A DNA stretch of 64,000 nt from Amoebophrya sp. A120. Lineage: Eukaryota > Sar > Dinophyceae > Syndiniales > Amoebophryaceae. The stretch is from contig CAJINV010000003.1 in the NCBI GenBank assembly GCA_905178155.1, positions 393,091 through 457,090 of the forward strand. Direction: 5' to 3'. Both the position numbers and the translations under genes were made by a program. Positions within the stretch are counted from its first letter, which is position 1. Every line of letters starts with the position of its first letter. The notes under the pieces were generated by a model, which searched no databases, had not been told where the DNA came from, and worked only from the letters and a program-made list of their open reading frames with translations. Positions 12,701 through 25,099 of this stretch are shown here, piece by piece.

Positions 12701-15700
12701 AGTGGTTGTCCCTGACCACGACAAACAGCATGTGTTTAAGGCCCCACCGCTTCTTTCAGATTGTGGAGCAACTGGTGAAGCAAAACTTCGGGAAGGAACT
12801 CGCGCGGTCCGGGGTCAAGTCGCTCATGCGCCACAAGTGGGACGCACCGGGCGTGACTTTGACCAAATCGATCACGTTCGAGCCAGAAGTTGTGGATTTG
12901 GAACCACTAAAATCCTCCACCAGCTGGGACGAAGCGCAGCGCATCGTACTGGAAATGGCCTTCGGATCACCAACGAATTCGAGTACAACGACTTCCGCGA
13001 TGAACAACAATAAGCTGAAGTTCGACGAAAATCAAGAGCCGTCCTCCCCGACCTCGGTTTCGTCGCCCCGGAGGAACCAGACCCAGATGCTGAGCAACTC
13101 GAATCTCGACGGCCCGCCGGGGGTCTTGTTTCGCGACGAGGAAAGCGGGGAGAAGAAGCTGTACACGATTTTTGAGCTTGCGCAGGCCGACGTGGCGGAC
13201 AAGTTGCTCCACTTATACCAACCCGAGGCGAAGCATCTGGTGGAACCTAGACTGGTTTCCCTGCTGCAAAACATGGTGACCATGACCGAGTCGTTACCCT
13301 TAGTCGTGCTCGCGGAGAAGAAGCGAAATCCGCACGGGATGCAACTGATCACCGACCCGATCCACGTCCAGATCAACAAAACCCACACCTTCCAATTGGA
13401 ACCCTGGGTGCCCATGAGCGAGGTGGCACAGCGAATTTTGGTGGCAAAAATGCAGATGTTAGACAAAGTCACGGGCGAGGTCGTTTTGGTGTCCTCGTCC
13501 GGACAGCAGCTGCAGAAAAATGGAACAACACCTGCACCGATGTTGGATATGACGGCTTCGAAGGGCAACGCGAGCCTGAGTCTGCAGCGCGGTGGAGGAA
13601 CAACTTCCTTGACGAACAATAGTTCGTCCACTTCCCTGCGCGGCGGTGGCATTGCAGGAAAATCTTCGAACAACAGCTCATCGACAGGAGCTGCCAAGCC
13701 TCCCTCGGTGGAGGAGCTTTTGCAGGAGAAGAATGGCAAAGAGTTCAACCGAACGTACTTCGCGAACGCCTTGGATCTTGTGGGGAGCATATTGGTTTCC
13801 GTCAACCTGGAGTACTACGACGTGCTGGACTTCACGGTGAAAACCAAAGTCCACCATCCGGTCCATTTACTGTGCCCCAGTCAGCGCATGCGCAACATGG
13901 CGCGCAGTCAAAGCGGAGCCGCCGCGGCGGGCGGAGGCACCTCCGCGCAGGGAGGTGGTGGAGGGAGCAGCAACTCCGGGGGCGCACGCTCCGGCACCTA
14001 CAGTCCGGCCAGTATGAGCCCTCCCATGGGGCCTCCGGGCCAGGCTTTCGTGCCGAGTTTGCAGCAAAACGAGAACAACTCGGCTTCGGTCCAAAGCTCG
14101 CACTCCGTGTCCAGCCCGACCTTCAACCTGCCACCACCGGTGTCCGGGGGGCATCAATTGCAGCAACCTGCCGCGCCCTTCGCGAACGCAGTGGTACCGA
14201 CGGTTCCCGTCGTGTCATCGGAGTCGTTGCTCGAAGCAGCAAGAGGAGGTGTTGCCACAACTTCTGCGGAAGGGTCGCTAAACGCGACAGCTGTGGTCAA
14301 CGCGCAGCTTGTCGACGACAATGTTGTCGCGGATGAAAAAGTCTTTGAGGTGGATGCGCATGACATAACCCCGGTTGCCGAGTCGGACCAGTTGCGATCC
14401 TTGTTCCAGGGATCAGGACCGGGCGCAGCTGCAACTGGTGCAAATAACAATGGTCCGCGCTTATCCGGCACTAGCAGTGCCTCGTCCGCGTCGAACAACG
14501 CAACTTCTATGCCTCCCTTCCACATCAACCCACCTCGGGGAGGACCATCCGCGAACGGCACTGCAGCAGCAGCTCCCGGGGCTGGGCCAGTGATGCTCCC
14601 GAGCGGCTGGGCGACCGACCCCTCGCTGAGTTCCAGCGGAGCGACGTCCGCGCCGACTGGCAATATTCCGCTGGGTGTGCCGTACCGGCAATTTGTCGTG
14701 TCGAAGAACTACGGGTGGCAGGTGGCGACCCGATTGTGCAACGACCACCTGTATCCAATGCAAAAATGTCTATTTCTGGAAGGATCCAAACTTGTCATGC
14801 TATCTCTGGACTCTAAAAAAATCTGTATTGCATGACCAGGAAGAGGAGCCCAGACTGTGCTACGTGGAGAGGGCATTTGTCATGCGGAATAGGCATCAGG
14901 AAGGGTTCTGAAAATCTGTGATGGTAGGTCGTGCATTACAGACATCCTGGGTCACGCAAAACATGCATGACAAGTCTCAGAATCTTCCAGACCCAGACAT
15001 TTTTGCAATTCATAACTTGCGGAACCAGGAGATTCTCGTCACCTACGCCAGCGCGTTGAACGCGAAGGGGCACCACATCGCCATCAATCCGAACGGGGTG
15101 AACATCTTTCCGCTCACGAAGGAGGAGAAGTGCTTGAAGCTTTGGTTTCTCATTGCCCACCAGCAGTTCTCGAAAGGTAAGCTGCTGGAGCAGGTGGGCC
15201 TGTTGCTGAGCCTCGCGAAGCGAAACTGGGTTGCGGAGCGCAGCTTCTGTCTGGCGAATCCTAGTAACGGTGGTCTGTCCGGATGTTCCGCCGCGCCGTC
15301 GACCCGCGGCTCGGGGAAAACCGCGTCTACCGCGACCCCGGGCGGTGCCAGCGTCGGGAATATGATGGGTTTGGTCAGCGTCAGCGACAGCACACCGACG
15401 CCCTCGGAGTACTCGACGAAAGTGACTATTTCCGGCGAGCAGCAGGGAGCAAAGATGAATAACGCCGCGGCATCGACGACGAGTAGTGCGACGAGCCCGA
15501 AGAGCAGTAGCCGAAGGCGAGTTTTGAACCCGCTCGCGTTGCTGCGCAAGGCTATTGCATCCAGACAGAGCAACAAACCGGCTCCGGAAGGCTACACGGC
15601 CAATAGTACAACCGGAAGCAGGAACAAGCAGGCGGCGCAAACCGCCCCCGCGGAGGATGTTGTTCATCTCTTGGACCCAGAAACTACGTCGGCTGGTGCG

Positions 15701-18700
15701 GACACGAGCAGTGTGGGAGCGGGAAGCACCACGGACGCCGGCGGCTTTTCCACTACATCCGGAGATCTTCATGGCAACAAGAAGCTGGAGTCTTTGGCGG
15801 ACCAATTCAACCAGTGTGTGAAGGTGATGACGGTCGAGGGTGGACAGGCCGGCGCCCCGCGCTCGAGCTCGAGCACGCCGACCGGAAATACCAACCCAAC
15901 CCCGAGCTTCCTCAAGACGTCGAACTCCACGTCGATGCAGCTGCCGGAAGTGGGCCCGAACGGTGCCACCTGGATTCCCGCAAACTCGAACCCCGCGGCG
16001 ATGCTGAAGGATCCCGTACAGTACCTGGAGCCCTGGACCGCCGAGGCGCTCTTTGCCTTGGGCTACCGCCCGAATACGGTCTTGAACCAGGTGGAGTTAG
16101 AATACGCCATCGAAGACATCTACGAATTGTTCACCACAACCGCGGGAGGTGGACTCGTCGGTCCGGAAATAACAACAAACAAACTGAATTCGCAGCTTTC
16201 CAACGAGCACTACGAAACGAAGGTTGGGGAGATTGTGGACGGCTGGCAGAAGGTGGAGTCCACGGTGATTAGCACGGTGGATTTTCTGCAGTCTGTGTAC
16301 GAAAAGTTACAGTTCGAAAAGGAGAACAACTTGGCCATTGGCGGTGCGGGCCGGAGCGAATTCGACACTCCTGCGGTCGTGGGCGTCCGGTCGCCGAGCA
16401 CCTCGCCGATGAACCGCCACCGCGGCGCCGCGGCGCAGGACATCGAGCGCGCTGTGATTGAAGAGAGCGCGACGTCCGCGACAACCGGGTCGCTGCAAAA
16501 CTCCCCAACGATGAATCATGGCAGGCTGTTACGCGAGGACCAGGATCCGTTAGGCGAGGTGAACTCCAACTCGGGCACCAGTGGAGGTCTCGAAGATGAT
16601 ACTCGTGGGAGCCCTCCCATGCGGCTGTTCGAATCAACTGACCGCGTGTGGTCGGTGGTTACCGAATTTCCGAGCGGCGTGCCCTTCAGCTTGATTTGGG
16701 AAGACGTGGGTGAGTTCGTGTACGGCAAGTGTCGATCGTGCCTGGGAAAGAGCATCTTCTCCTCCGACCTGTTCGCCGAGGGTTTGAAGCGCTTGGAGGT
16801 CACGGTTGCGAACGGGGGCAAGGGCACCGTGTGGGGCGGCCTTACCCGGCGCATGGCCGACAATCTCGCAACGCAGCTGGCCGAAGTGATTCCGTGCTCC
16901 GTGGAGCCCGATCCGGTCGCGGCGAAGCAGTGGGGCGTGACCAAGTTGTCCGCCAACCCGAACATGCTGAAGCTGCGATCGCTCGTGCAGTACAGTGGCG
17001 GCCTCGGCTTCATCGTCGACATCACCGCGCATCGAGAAATGAACTACTCGGCGTTTTCGGGGGCGGGTGGACCCGGCTCCTATTCCCCGATGGCGCCAAG
17101 CAACGGGGGGATGAACAACCGCACGATGATGTCCTCCAGTACCAGTATGCAGCGTGGTCCCGGCGTACTTCTAGACCACGGGGGGCACCAATTGCCGACG
17201 GCCCTAGTAACGGACGACGCAGTCGGAGTGATTAGCAATTCGTCCAATAGCAACACGATTCAGGAAGCTCCGTTGCCGAATACCAGCACCTCAATTATAT
17301 CGGCTCCAAGCGCCGGCGGTGTCCTCGTCGCGGCAGGAGGGACAACTGCGACTACAGGAACAACTACGACGACTGGTGGTCCTCTTACTCACCTACCGCT
17401 GCACCAAGATGAGTTTGCTATGCGGTTGTCCAGGGCAACTGGCGAAAACAGCATTTCCAGCAGCAGTTCGCGTAATTCTTCGAAGAGCAAGAACATGCTG
17501 ATGGTTGGCAGTGTGACGTATACCATCTGTGACCTGTACACCGGCGAGATCCTGAACGGCTTCACGCGCTCGCAGCTCGACGTTGCTGCGAACAAGACGA
17601 AAATATCACCCGTGCACGGCATCACCAACGCCATGGAGTTGCGACGCGCGATGGCGCTGCAGAGCGGCTTCGCGAGCTGCGACAACCCCGCGTTGGTAGA
17701 TTTGGAAGCGGTGATTTTCGCTTCCCGAGACGTGCAAACAGGAAGGCTCCTGCCGTTGGACAACAGTTGTACAACTAGCGCGAATAATAAAGCGCTCCAA
17801 CAACTAGTAGGGTCAACATCTTCTCAACAAGCAAACTACAAGTCCACGATGATTCATCGCACAAGCTCCGCTGCAAGTAACACTAGCACGACCGCAACCA
17901 CGTTGGTCACGCTGCCATCAGTTGGTTCCTCCAGCATCGTTGCTCCGGCCGACGTCGCATCGACAACCACCATTGACGGATTTTTGAAGAACAGTTCGTC
18001 TGTTTCCGCGACGAAGGACACCACAGTGACGTCCACAACGGACGGAACGGGGACTGTGAACACGTCTACCTTGGCACCCGAACAACAGGACCTGGTGGAC
18101 AAGACAACAACCTTAACACATTCGTCGCCACAGGCAGGAACCACAACAACAACGCAGCAGAACCCTGTGCAGGTGCTGTACCGACCGCTGAAGGTTCCGG
18201 TTGCGAAAGCAGTGCTCCGCGTGAACGATTCCACGGTGATTCCGGGCAATTTCAGTCTGTGCCAGGCTCTCTGGAAGTCGGACAGTCCGTATCCGGTGGG
18301 CCCACGGAAGAAGATGATTTACTCCCACCAACCTGCCACCGGTAACGACGCGGCCAGACCGTTGAAACTCACGGCCGAGATCGTGTACTCCGTGCAGCAA
18401 GAGGTTGATGATGTTCTTGAACTAGCAGTGGAAGAACAAAGAAACGGGGTCCTCGTACCACGAAGATCATCAACTCTCTTCGAGGAAGACGCGCAGCCGG
18501 CTTGGCCGCAGTTCAACATGGCGGACCCGGCCATGAGCGACGTGTCAACCTTCTTGGCCGAGGAGCTGGGCATCAGCTCCGCCAGCTGTTGCCACAGTAT
18601 TGAGCTGCTGCGGAAAATCGAATTTGATCCGACAGACGATTTCAATGCAGAGTCGACGTTGGCGGTCAACCACCAGGACTCTTCCGCTAGTGGCAGTGCG

Positions 18701-21700
18701 AGTCCGACGAAGAGAAACAATGCCGCGACGGACGGCGCGAAGAACGCACAGGAACTGAGCATCACGACCAACGCGCTGGATGCCAAGCTGAAGGAACAGC
18801 TCTCGGTCCCCTTACTGTCCGTGACGCGGGCCGGGTTGCCGAAGTGGGTTTTCCTGCTGCCGCAGATCTGTCCGCAGCTGTTCAGCGTCGAGCTGAAGAA
18901 GAACCTGCTGATTTCCTCCTGCTTCCCCCTTTCCTTTCGCGTGTTTTGGCTCCAGCAGGACCGCTTCGAAAACCGGTTCGGCATCCGGCTGCAGGAGGCG
19001 GAGAGGAAGTTGCAGGAGGCCGAGTGGGCCAACGATTTGGAGGGAATCCAGCGGTCCCATGACGAGATTGCGCAGATCGAGGAGGAGTCCATCCGCGACC
19101 GGGAAATCTACATCGGGAAGATGAAGAAAGAGCTGGTGCGCGTCGAGCGCGAGCACGACTCGCTGATGCCGATGGCGCGCGCCCTGTTCTCCGACAAGCT
19201 CGACCCCAACGCGTCGCTGGAAGTCATTTTCAAGAACGAATCTGGCTTCGGGCCGGCGGTCACGCAGTCCTTCTACTCCGAAGTCGCGCTCGCACTCACC
19301 GACGTGAAGCACGGCCTCTTCGTGCCGGACGACGGTGCCAGCACGAAGGACGAGTTCACCATGGGTGGGCGCCACGGCCTGATTCTGAAGCCCGACTTGC
19401 TGTTCAACGCCAACACCGGGGCCCCCTTGACCCCCGCCGAGGAAAAGGAAAAGCGGTCGCTGCTGCGGTTCCTCGGCCGATTGATCGGACGCAGTCTGCG
19501 CGAGGGCTACCGGCTCCCCATCCCGCTGAGCGAGGCGTTCTTCGCGATGCTGCAGGGCAGCAGCTCGGGCGAGAACAACATTCCGACCGACTGGCGGAAG
19601 AAGCGAAACCTCGCGTTCCTGCCCGGCCCGAACAACGACGGCTGGAGCGGCCGGATCGTGGGCGCGCTGTACTCCTACGCGATCGACCTGGAGAACTACG
19701 CGTGTAAGGTGAAAGAGCTCGCTGCACTCGCAGCTGCGACGAATGGCGGAGGTGCGAACAATAATTTTTCGTGCGGGGAGCCGTTTGGCAACGAGAATGA
19801 CTCGTGCCACGAACCGGAAATGGTCGGCGTCACCCACGTCGCGGGCACCCTGAACCAGCAAAAGATGCTCAAAAAAGGGTTTTACAACGCCCCGGTCCGC
19901 GGCGCCGGCGAGGGTGCAGTAGTAGATCCGAATTCGAAGATGCAGCTGTTGCAGCAGACCAACAATCCGCCGGGCACGCCGAACAAGGGCGACCGCCCGC
20001 TCGAATCTTCACCCGCGGAACTGAGTCAGAACCTCATGACCCTTCCGAATCAGAAATCCTCCAGATTCTCTACGAAGAACCCGCCGACCGCCCCCGCAAC
20101 CCTGGATTCCAGCATTTCCAAGTTGCGCGCCGAAGAAATCAAGCAGAAACAGCTCCCGATCGTCACGCCGCCGCCCGCAACAGCCCCCGGGAACAATAGT
20201 TACGCGATCAACACGGCACCAGAACAACAGCAGAACACAAACGCAGTGATTAAGCAAGCCCCCGGTGGTACTGGTGTAGTAGCTGCAGCACCTGTAATCT
20301 CATCATCTCCTGCGCCAGGAGCTCCAGCTGTCGTAAAGCCTGTTCTACCCGTTGTAGCTGCAGCAAACACAACAACAGCGACAGTTAACACACGGAACAC
20401 GAATTTGCTGCAGGCTGCTGCACTTAATACCAGCGCCGCCGATGTCCCCCAGCCGTTGGACGAGAATGATTCCAACTGGTCCGCGAAGTACATCCAGGAC
20501 GGTGGTGCGCACTACTCGTTCAAGGACGGCGTGGACGCCGGCGGCCTGTGCTTCACCGCGTACGGCACGCACGGTCCGATGCTGGTGGAGAACGGCGAGA
20601 ACGTGGACCTGACCGCCGCGAATCTGCAGGAGTTCGCGGAGAAGATCCACCTGTTCTGGGTGCACCAGTCCAAGAACCTGTACGACGAGGTGTGCCAGGG
20701 TCTGTGGGAGGGGTTGGGCAATTTAGATCCCTGTCCGACCACCTGGTTGCGGTTTTTCACCGCGAAGGAGCTGCGCTCCATGTTCTGCGGCGACAACGAA
20801 ATCAGCTGGACGGAGGAGGAACTGCGGAAGTACGTCAGCTTCCATGGCTGGGACGAGGCCATCGAACTGGAGCGCCGCCAGTTGATGGACCTGCAGGTGC
20901 AGCAGTTTGTCTCCTCCAGCAGCGCGGTAGCTGTGGAGGCTACCCCGGTGAAAAAGGAAAGAACAAATGCCGCGTCGTCGTCCTCTGCGCTGACCGTGGA
21001 AAATCTGGAAAAGCTGGATCAGGCCACAGCAGGAGCTCTGGTAGAAGACGGTGACAATGCTAATAACACCAACAACTACAACGCCGTGGATCAGGGCAAG
21101 AACGGGGAGAATAAGGGCACGGAAAACAAAAAATCAAATAGCAAAACGGCGGCTGTTAAAGGCAACGCTGCGTCTGACGGAGGTGACAATAAACAAGCAC
21201 TAGAGCCTTTGACCGGCTCCCGTCGGTCGAACAGGAACCTGGAGATCGATACGGACAATGAGCAGCTGAAAAACACGAGCTCTTTGCTTCCTCCCGAGAA
21301 GGACGACGGAAACAACGATGAAGAGCAATTCAGTGGGTTTGGATCCCCACGGGTGCCTCGCAGTGCGAACCGGAACAACAACAACGGAAACAACCTGCTC
21401 TCCAACCTGATGAACAACGACTCGGAGTACAACGGGAACAGCCGCACTGGTAGTGAGGTAGACTCTGACGGGGAGGTGATGGAAACCTTTTCCCCGACCG
21501 CGCACATGTCGTTCCACCCGAGCACAAACAACCCGCGCGGCTTTCTCCCCTCGCCGAAAAACCTCGCGGGGCTGCAAGACGACCAGGTGGATGTGGAAGA
21601 GGATTTCAAGATGCGCCGGTGGTTAATCCAGTGCCTGATGGAAATGACCCAGAAGGAACGGTCTATTTTCATCGAGTTCTGCACCTCCTGCCCCCGACTG

Positions 21701-21883
21701 CCCGTCGGCGGGCTGAAGGCGCTGGGGCTGAAAATCCTCCCGGAGCAACCAGGGAGGATTCTGCCCAGGAGCCGCGCCTGCGCAAACACGCTGTTCCTCC
21801 CGGATTACCCGACAAGGCAAGCCTTCGAGTACCATTTAAAACTCGCCTTGCACGACTCCATGGGGCAGTTTGAACAGGAGTAA
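3720..21883 (+). CDS. Giant HECT-type E3 ubiquitin ligase with N-terminal UBA
   Basis: Predicted to transfer ubiquitin from an E2 to substrates through a catalytic cysteine thioester. My model has ten exons: 3720-3869, 4154-4201, 4480-4868, 5136-5195, 5463-5967, 6114-6568, 6714-7380, 7564-9625, 9785-14751 and 15020-21883. They sum to 16167 nt, or 5388 aa, with phase kept throughout. A UBA domain spans residues about 38-75 (LRSMGF, then TNGSFEDAMELL across an introner). A coiled coil follows at about 195-240. Cys clusters lie near 419-443 (CNAC..CDVC..CANC) and 678-699. The HECT domain begins near 4480 (LLRFLGRLIGRSL near 4581) and has Cys5355 in RACANTLFLP, 33 residues from the end, as usual for HECTs. 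Long Ser/Asn/Thr/Gln-rich linkers fill much of the rest, and two low-complexity inserts split the HECT lobe. The C-terminus resembles TRIP12/UPL-type ligases. Introns at 5968, 6569 and 7381 are GT-AG. One gene rather than several is inferred from unbroken phase. Confidence 0.88.
3871..4149. mobile_element. Introner 1 (subfamily B), in HECT gene
   Basis: The TIR begins TATCCTGAGTAAAAACG and ends with its near-exact complement, continuing into CCCACACCAGAGT. The flanking direct repeat is GCAGG (3866-3870 and 4150-4154). Because this repeat holds AG followed by G, the intron can be read as GT (3870) to AG (4153), giving FSAQ joined to AIFWAF. It is the only one of the eleven that permits GT-AG splicing. 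Confidence 0.93.
4202..4474. mobile_element. Introner 2 (subfamily A), in HECT gene
   Basis: Ends are TATCAACCGCAAATATGTC and the complement of TATGGATTGCAAATATC. The internal arm carries GTCTGGGTCTGGAAG. Flanking repeats are ACGCT (4197-4201) and GCGCT (4475-4479), one mismatch. Removing the element plus one repeat joins GAG GAC GCT to ATG GAG CTG. This restores the UBA helix FEDAMELL. No offset within the repeat gives GT-AG. Confidence 0.92.
4869..5130. mobile_element. Introner 3 (subfamily A), in HECT gene
   Basis: Ends are TATCAAATGTAAAAATGTC and the complement of TATCAACTGTAAAAATGTC, followed inward by TGGGTCTGGAA. The flanking repeat is GACGA, exact (4864-4868 and 5131-5135). Removal joins TCG GAC GA to G CAG ATG, reading SDEQMEHM. 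No GT-AG offset exists. Confidence 0.93.
5196..5457. mobile_element. Introner 4 (subfamily A), in HECT gene
   Basis: Ends are TATCAAATGCAAAAGTGTC and the complement of TATGCATTGCAAATATGTC. The flanking repeat is GAGGA, exact (5191-5195 and 5458-5462). Removal joins RELE to EMERQLE and makes a continuous coiled coil. Only 60 nt of exon separate it from introner 3. GA-AG is possible, GT-AG is not. Confidence 0.93.
9626..9779 (+). mobile_element. Introner 5 (subfamily C, short), in HECT gene
   Basis: A 154-bp element with ends TATCCTGTGCAAAAG and the complement of TATGCACTGCAAATAAAG. The flanking repeat is CGTTT, exact (9621-9625 and 9780-9784). Removal joins LQRV to SSWGDF in phase. Its sequence matches the reverse complement of introner 10 (39734-39884), so the same element type is present in both orientations relative to transcription. 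Possible ends are GT-AC, not GT-AG. Confidence 0.93.
14752..15014. mobile_element. Introner 6 (subfamily A), in HECT gene
   Basis: Ends are TATCCAATGCAAAAATGTC and the complement of TATGAATTGCAAAAATGTC. Flanking repeats are ACCTG (14747-14751) and ACTTG (15015-15019), one mismatch. Removal joins CNDHL to RNQEIL. Without excision the frame stops at 14835, so the two large open blocks on either side depend on it. Confidence 0.92.
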
Positions 21884-23188
21884 TAGGCGCAGGAAGAAGG
21901 TCGCAACGAACAATATATATAGCGTCTTCGAAAATTTTTTCAAAGTACTTAAAAAGCAAGTGTGGTTCAACTTTGACTACAAACGTAGACAACAACTGTA
22001 CAAAATTTCTGGGCGAGGAAGAGAAAGAGAGGAGCAGAAGTAGACCTAAATACGTCGTGGCTGATGTTGTCACAGACCATGACTTAGAAAGCGAACGTAG
22101 TACAACTTGTCAGAACAGAGACAAAGAGAGAGTGACACAAGATTTTCAACTCCTCGCATAATGATCGACTTTTCTGACCGTAGCCACGTGCAGTCTTCAC
22201 AATTTAGTCACTAGATTTTTCGAGCGTTACGTTATATGCAGTTACGATTCAATTTCAAATTCCGTTTTTACATTGATTTGCATTTTTTCGCTTACGTTTA
22301 GTTTTTCTGACCATTAATAGCACAAAAATTATGCAGCAGCAGGCTCGCAATCGCAGGACGATTTCTAATTGTTTCGTGTATGATTATGATACCAATTATC
22401 TTATACATGATTTTTGCGTTTCGTAATATCCATTTTTGCATATTTTTCTGTACATCTCATGTTTCATCTGAAGGCACACTTTATCTATTCATTCAATTGG
22501 CACTTTTTCGTTTTATTGCAACAGCTTTTGTTCTTCTAATTTTCACTTTGAAAAGCAAACTTTATTTTCGTCGCGACCACAGTATCCGAGGGCGATACTA
22601 GTACTACTCACCTAAAATTGTACACACGTTTTTATTCTCCAGGGGAAGAAGACAGAGACAATCAGTATGAACAGCGTTTTAAGCTTGTTTCTAGCCGGTG
22701 TAGTATTCAAGTTTGAAACAAATCTGTATGATCCGAGTGGTTTTTGCTTTTCCTAACAGCCTTGTAGGTGGTCACCGTTTGCTGTTTTTGGTGTGTTCGT
22801 GCCAATATAAGTATTATTGTTTTTTTCGGCAAGTTGATGTTGAGTTTCTTCTTCGTCGTCGTCGTGTCAGAGCTTCAGGCTGACGGACAGTTTTAGCATG
22901 AAGATTGAGAAGGAGCGACCGGCAGTCTGAGTAGAGAGACCCTTTTTCTGAGCTGCTATTTACCTATCTCCCTGTTTCGACTTCGGCACCTCTCGTCGTT
23001 TCAGTATGATATTAAAAAGCGACTGTTTCTTTTGCACCAGCTGTAGCTTTTTATGTTGCAGTTGCCTACAAGTACAAACCTGGTGAAGCTGAAGCAAAAG
23101 TAAGACGCTTTCGATAGGCCCAGTTGTATTTACAGTGGCAGTGCAAACATGTAAAAAGAGACACGTACCACGTGCAAAAATTTGAATT
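21884..23188. other. Intergenic, no gene seen
   Basis: AT-rich DNA with long T runs between the HECT gene and the next + strand gene. Short ORFs at 21973-22161 and 22380-22601 have no domain and look random. No repeat, RNA gene or promoter motif could be supported. Confidence 0.5.
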
Positions 23189-25099
23189 ATGACGGCAACA
23201 ATGACGACGGCTTTGTGGAATGACAAGCTCTACCAGACCCTGGTTGCCCGTCCCACCGGGCGACAGCGGCTGACGCAGGCTTTGCGAAACCAAAAGTCCC
23301 TGACGCAGCCGGTCCGGATATTCTGGGTAAAAACATCCCCACCCCAGAGTTGTCATGCGAATCTGCATGCCAAAAATGTTTCTCATGCGGAGCCCCATGC
23401 GAAGCATTTCCCGGTCGTGTTTTGGAGTTTGTGATGCTCAAATCAGCATGATAGGCTAGATCTGTGATGCTGCTGGAGCTAGCTAAACAGGATTACACTA
23501 CGGGGCCAAATTTGTCATGCGAAACAACCAAAGTTGGTTGATTTGCCTAGCAGATTTCCCATCTTGACTCTGGTGTGGGGATGTTTTTACTAAGGATACC
23601 GGAAAGAGATGGTCCTGGAAATGACGCAAAAGTGGGTCGACACGCAACCGGAGCTTAGCGTCACCGAGTGGCTCAAAGGTAAAGAAGAGACTTGATGTCG
23701 CAACAGAAGACTTGATGTGCCAAAGTTGCAAATTGAATTTAGTGATGTTGTTCCAACCAGCCAAGATGCACAAGATCTACCAGAAATTTTTCTTTTCCGA
23801 TCATACTGTCCCGGCTGGACCAGAGTTGGAAGTAAGATGTTGCTCGAAGATCCCGAAGCTCCGTTCCTGTCAAAATAATAACCCAGAAGCAACCTTTTTA
23901 TCGATCCCGCTTTTCCACATGACAATAATGCAGAAGCTCGCTCTCCTTCTACGGGAAGGACTTTTTCCGGCCCACTGGGTGCCGAGGGGAAATAGTAACC
24001 GTTTTGACGATCCCACAGTGGCAGCAACAAATCTGAGAAGCAAACGGCATAGCACAATCCCCCCTACTAGTTTTGGAGCACATCGCAAAGCGGAGAAGAA
24101 GCAGGGTTACAGGGCAGGGTTAAGGGTTTTAGGGAGGCAACTGGGCGATGCAGGGCATAACTCCGTGTTTTCCTGTGTTTCCCGGTGGCGTTTGGCGTAC
24201 CGTTACTAGAGCCTAGGCTCGTGTAATGTAGGCAGGAAGGGCAAGAAGAAGCGTCTTGCTTAGGACCTGTCATATTTATGGAGCCTGTTCTGACGCAAGG
24301 AAGGGCAAGCAGAGGCGGCTTGTTTAGGACCTTGTGGTTGTGCGGAGGTTGATTGGTGCAGTACGGATGAGGAGGTAGTATTGCGCCTCTCTGAAGCCTG
24401 AGTTGATTGAAGGCTTCGGCTTTCCTTCTCTCAAGCAACTCCCCGAGCTCGTTGGTTCACAGCTAAGAAGGGTTTTGTTTCTTCGAGCTCTGGTGGTGAT
24501 AAGTTGAAACACTATTCGCCAGCCATTTACAAGCAGGAGCATAGATAGTACGTTTAAAAACAGTTACTCGCTCGCCTAAAGAAGCGAGCACCCGATTGAA
24601 TTTAGTACCTGTTTTTTCTATCGCTATCTTCCCTTTCTTGTGCTTGACAGGTATCGGCCTGGGTGGCGACGATGCGTTGTTAGAGCGGGCAGCAGAGCAA
24701 TACGACAACAAAATGGAATTTCTGTTGCAGGACGAGTTTCCTGCCGTGCTTGCGGTTGAAGAGGACCCCGAAAAGCTGCAAGAAGAGAACTTTGACGGGT
24801 GGGCCACGTTGGAGCTTTCCGAGGATGTATTCTCGAAGGTCCGCATACTCCACGGCATTGAGCAAATCCGCAGAAACGGGCTCGCCAGCGAGGCGACCCG
24901 GATCCGGTTACAGCGAAAGCTGGATGACATAGAAGAGCGGCAAACGCTGAAATACGGGAACCCGCAGGGCAAGACGCAGAAGGTCGGGCGACGGTATCTG
25001 GGGGGTAACTCGACCTTGCGGACGAATCCGATACAGGAGTTCCTGGAGTCCGTCGATAACCGAGTGGTACTTAATTTTTACGAGGATGTGTTCCTGTGA
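23189..25099 (+). CDS. Unknown 217-aa protein
   Basis: Three exons in my model: 23189-23318, 23604-23678 and 24651-25099, totalling 654 nt (217 aa plus stop). The first junction is an introner; the second is a GT-AG intron of 972 bp (23679-24650). The product is hydrophilic and mostly helical in character, with Glu/Lys/Gln/Leu-rich stretches (KMEFLLQDEF, RLQRKLDDIEE) and an end in FYEDVFL. No signal peptide or membrane segment is visible. I do not recognise the family. The start ATG at 23189 is the first in frame. The ends of the gene are well defined by the two joins, which both preserve phase. Confidence 0.72.
23319..23598. mobile_element. Introner 7 (subfamily B)
   Basis: Ends are TATTCTGGGTAAAAACATCC and the complement of TATCCTTAGTAAAAACATCC, both followed inward by CCACMCCAGAGT as in introner 1. 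The flanking repeat is CCGGA, exact (23314-23318 and 23599-23603). Removal joins QPVR to KEMVLEM. No offset gives GT-AG or GC-AG. Confidence 0.92.
24236..24331 (+). repeat. Two-copy direct repeat inside an intron
   Basis: A segment of about 33 bp beginning GGAAGGGCAAG and ending TTAGGACC occurs twice, 63 bp apart, with a few differences. It lies in the 972-bp GT-AG intron of the 217-aa gene. Just upstream (about 24110) is a TTAAGGGTTTTAGGG stretch that looks telomere-like by chance. Confidence 0.5.

Noticed and set aside
9721-14835. A separate gene starting at the ATG at 9721
   Set aside because: That ATG lies inside introner 5; removing the element joins this block in phase to the upstream exon.
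14918-21883. The HECT part as an independent gene starting at 14918
   Set aside because: The start lies within introner 6; the joined frame is continuous with the upstream exon.
24105-24135. Interstitial telomere repeat (also near 61955)
   Set aside because: Only one to two imperfect TTTAGG-like words; too short to support.
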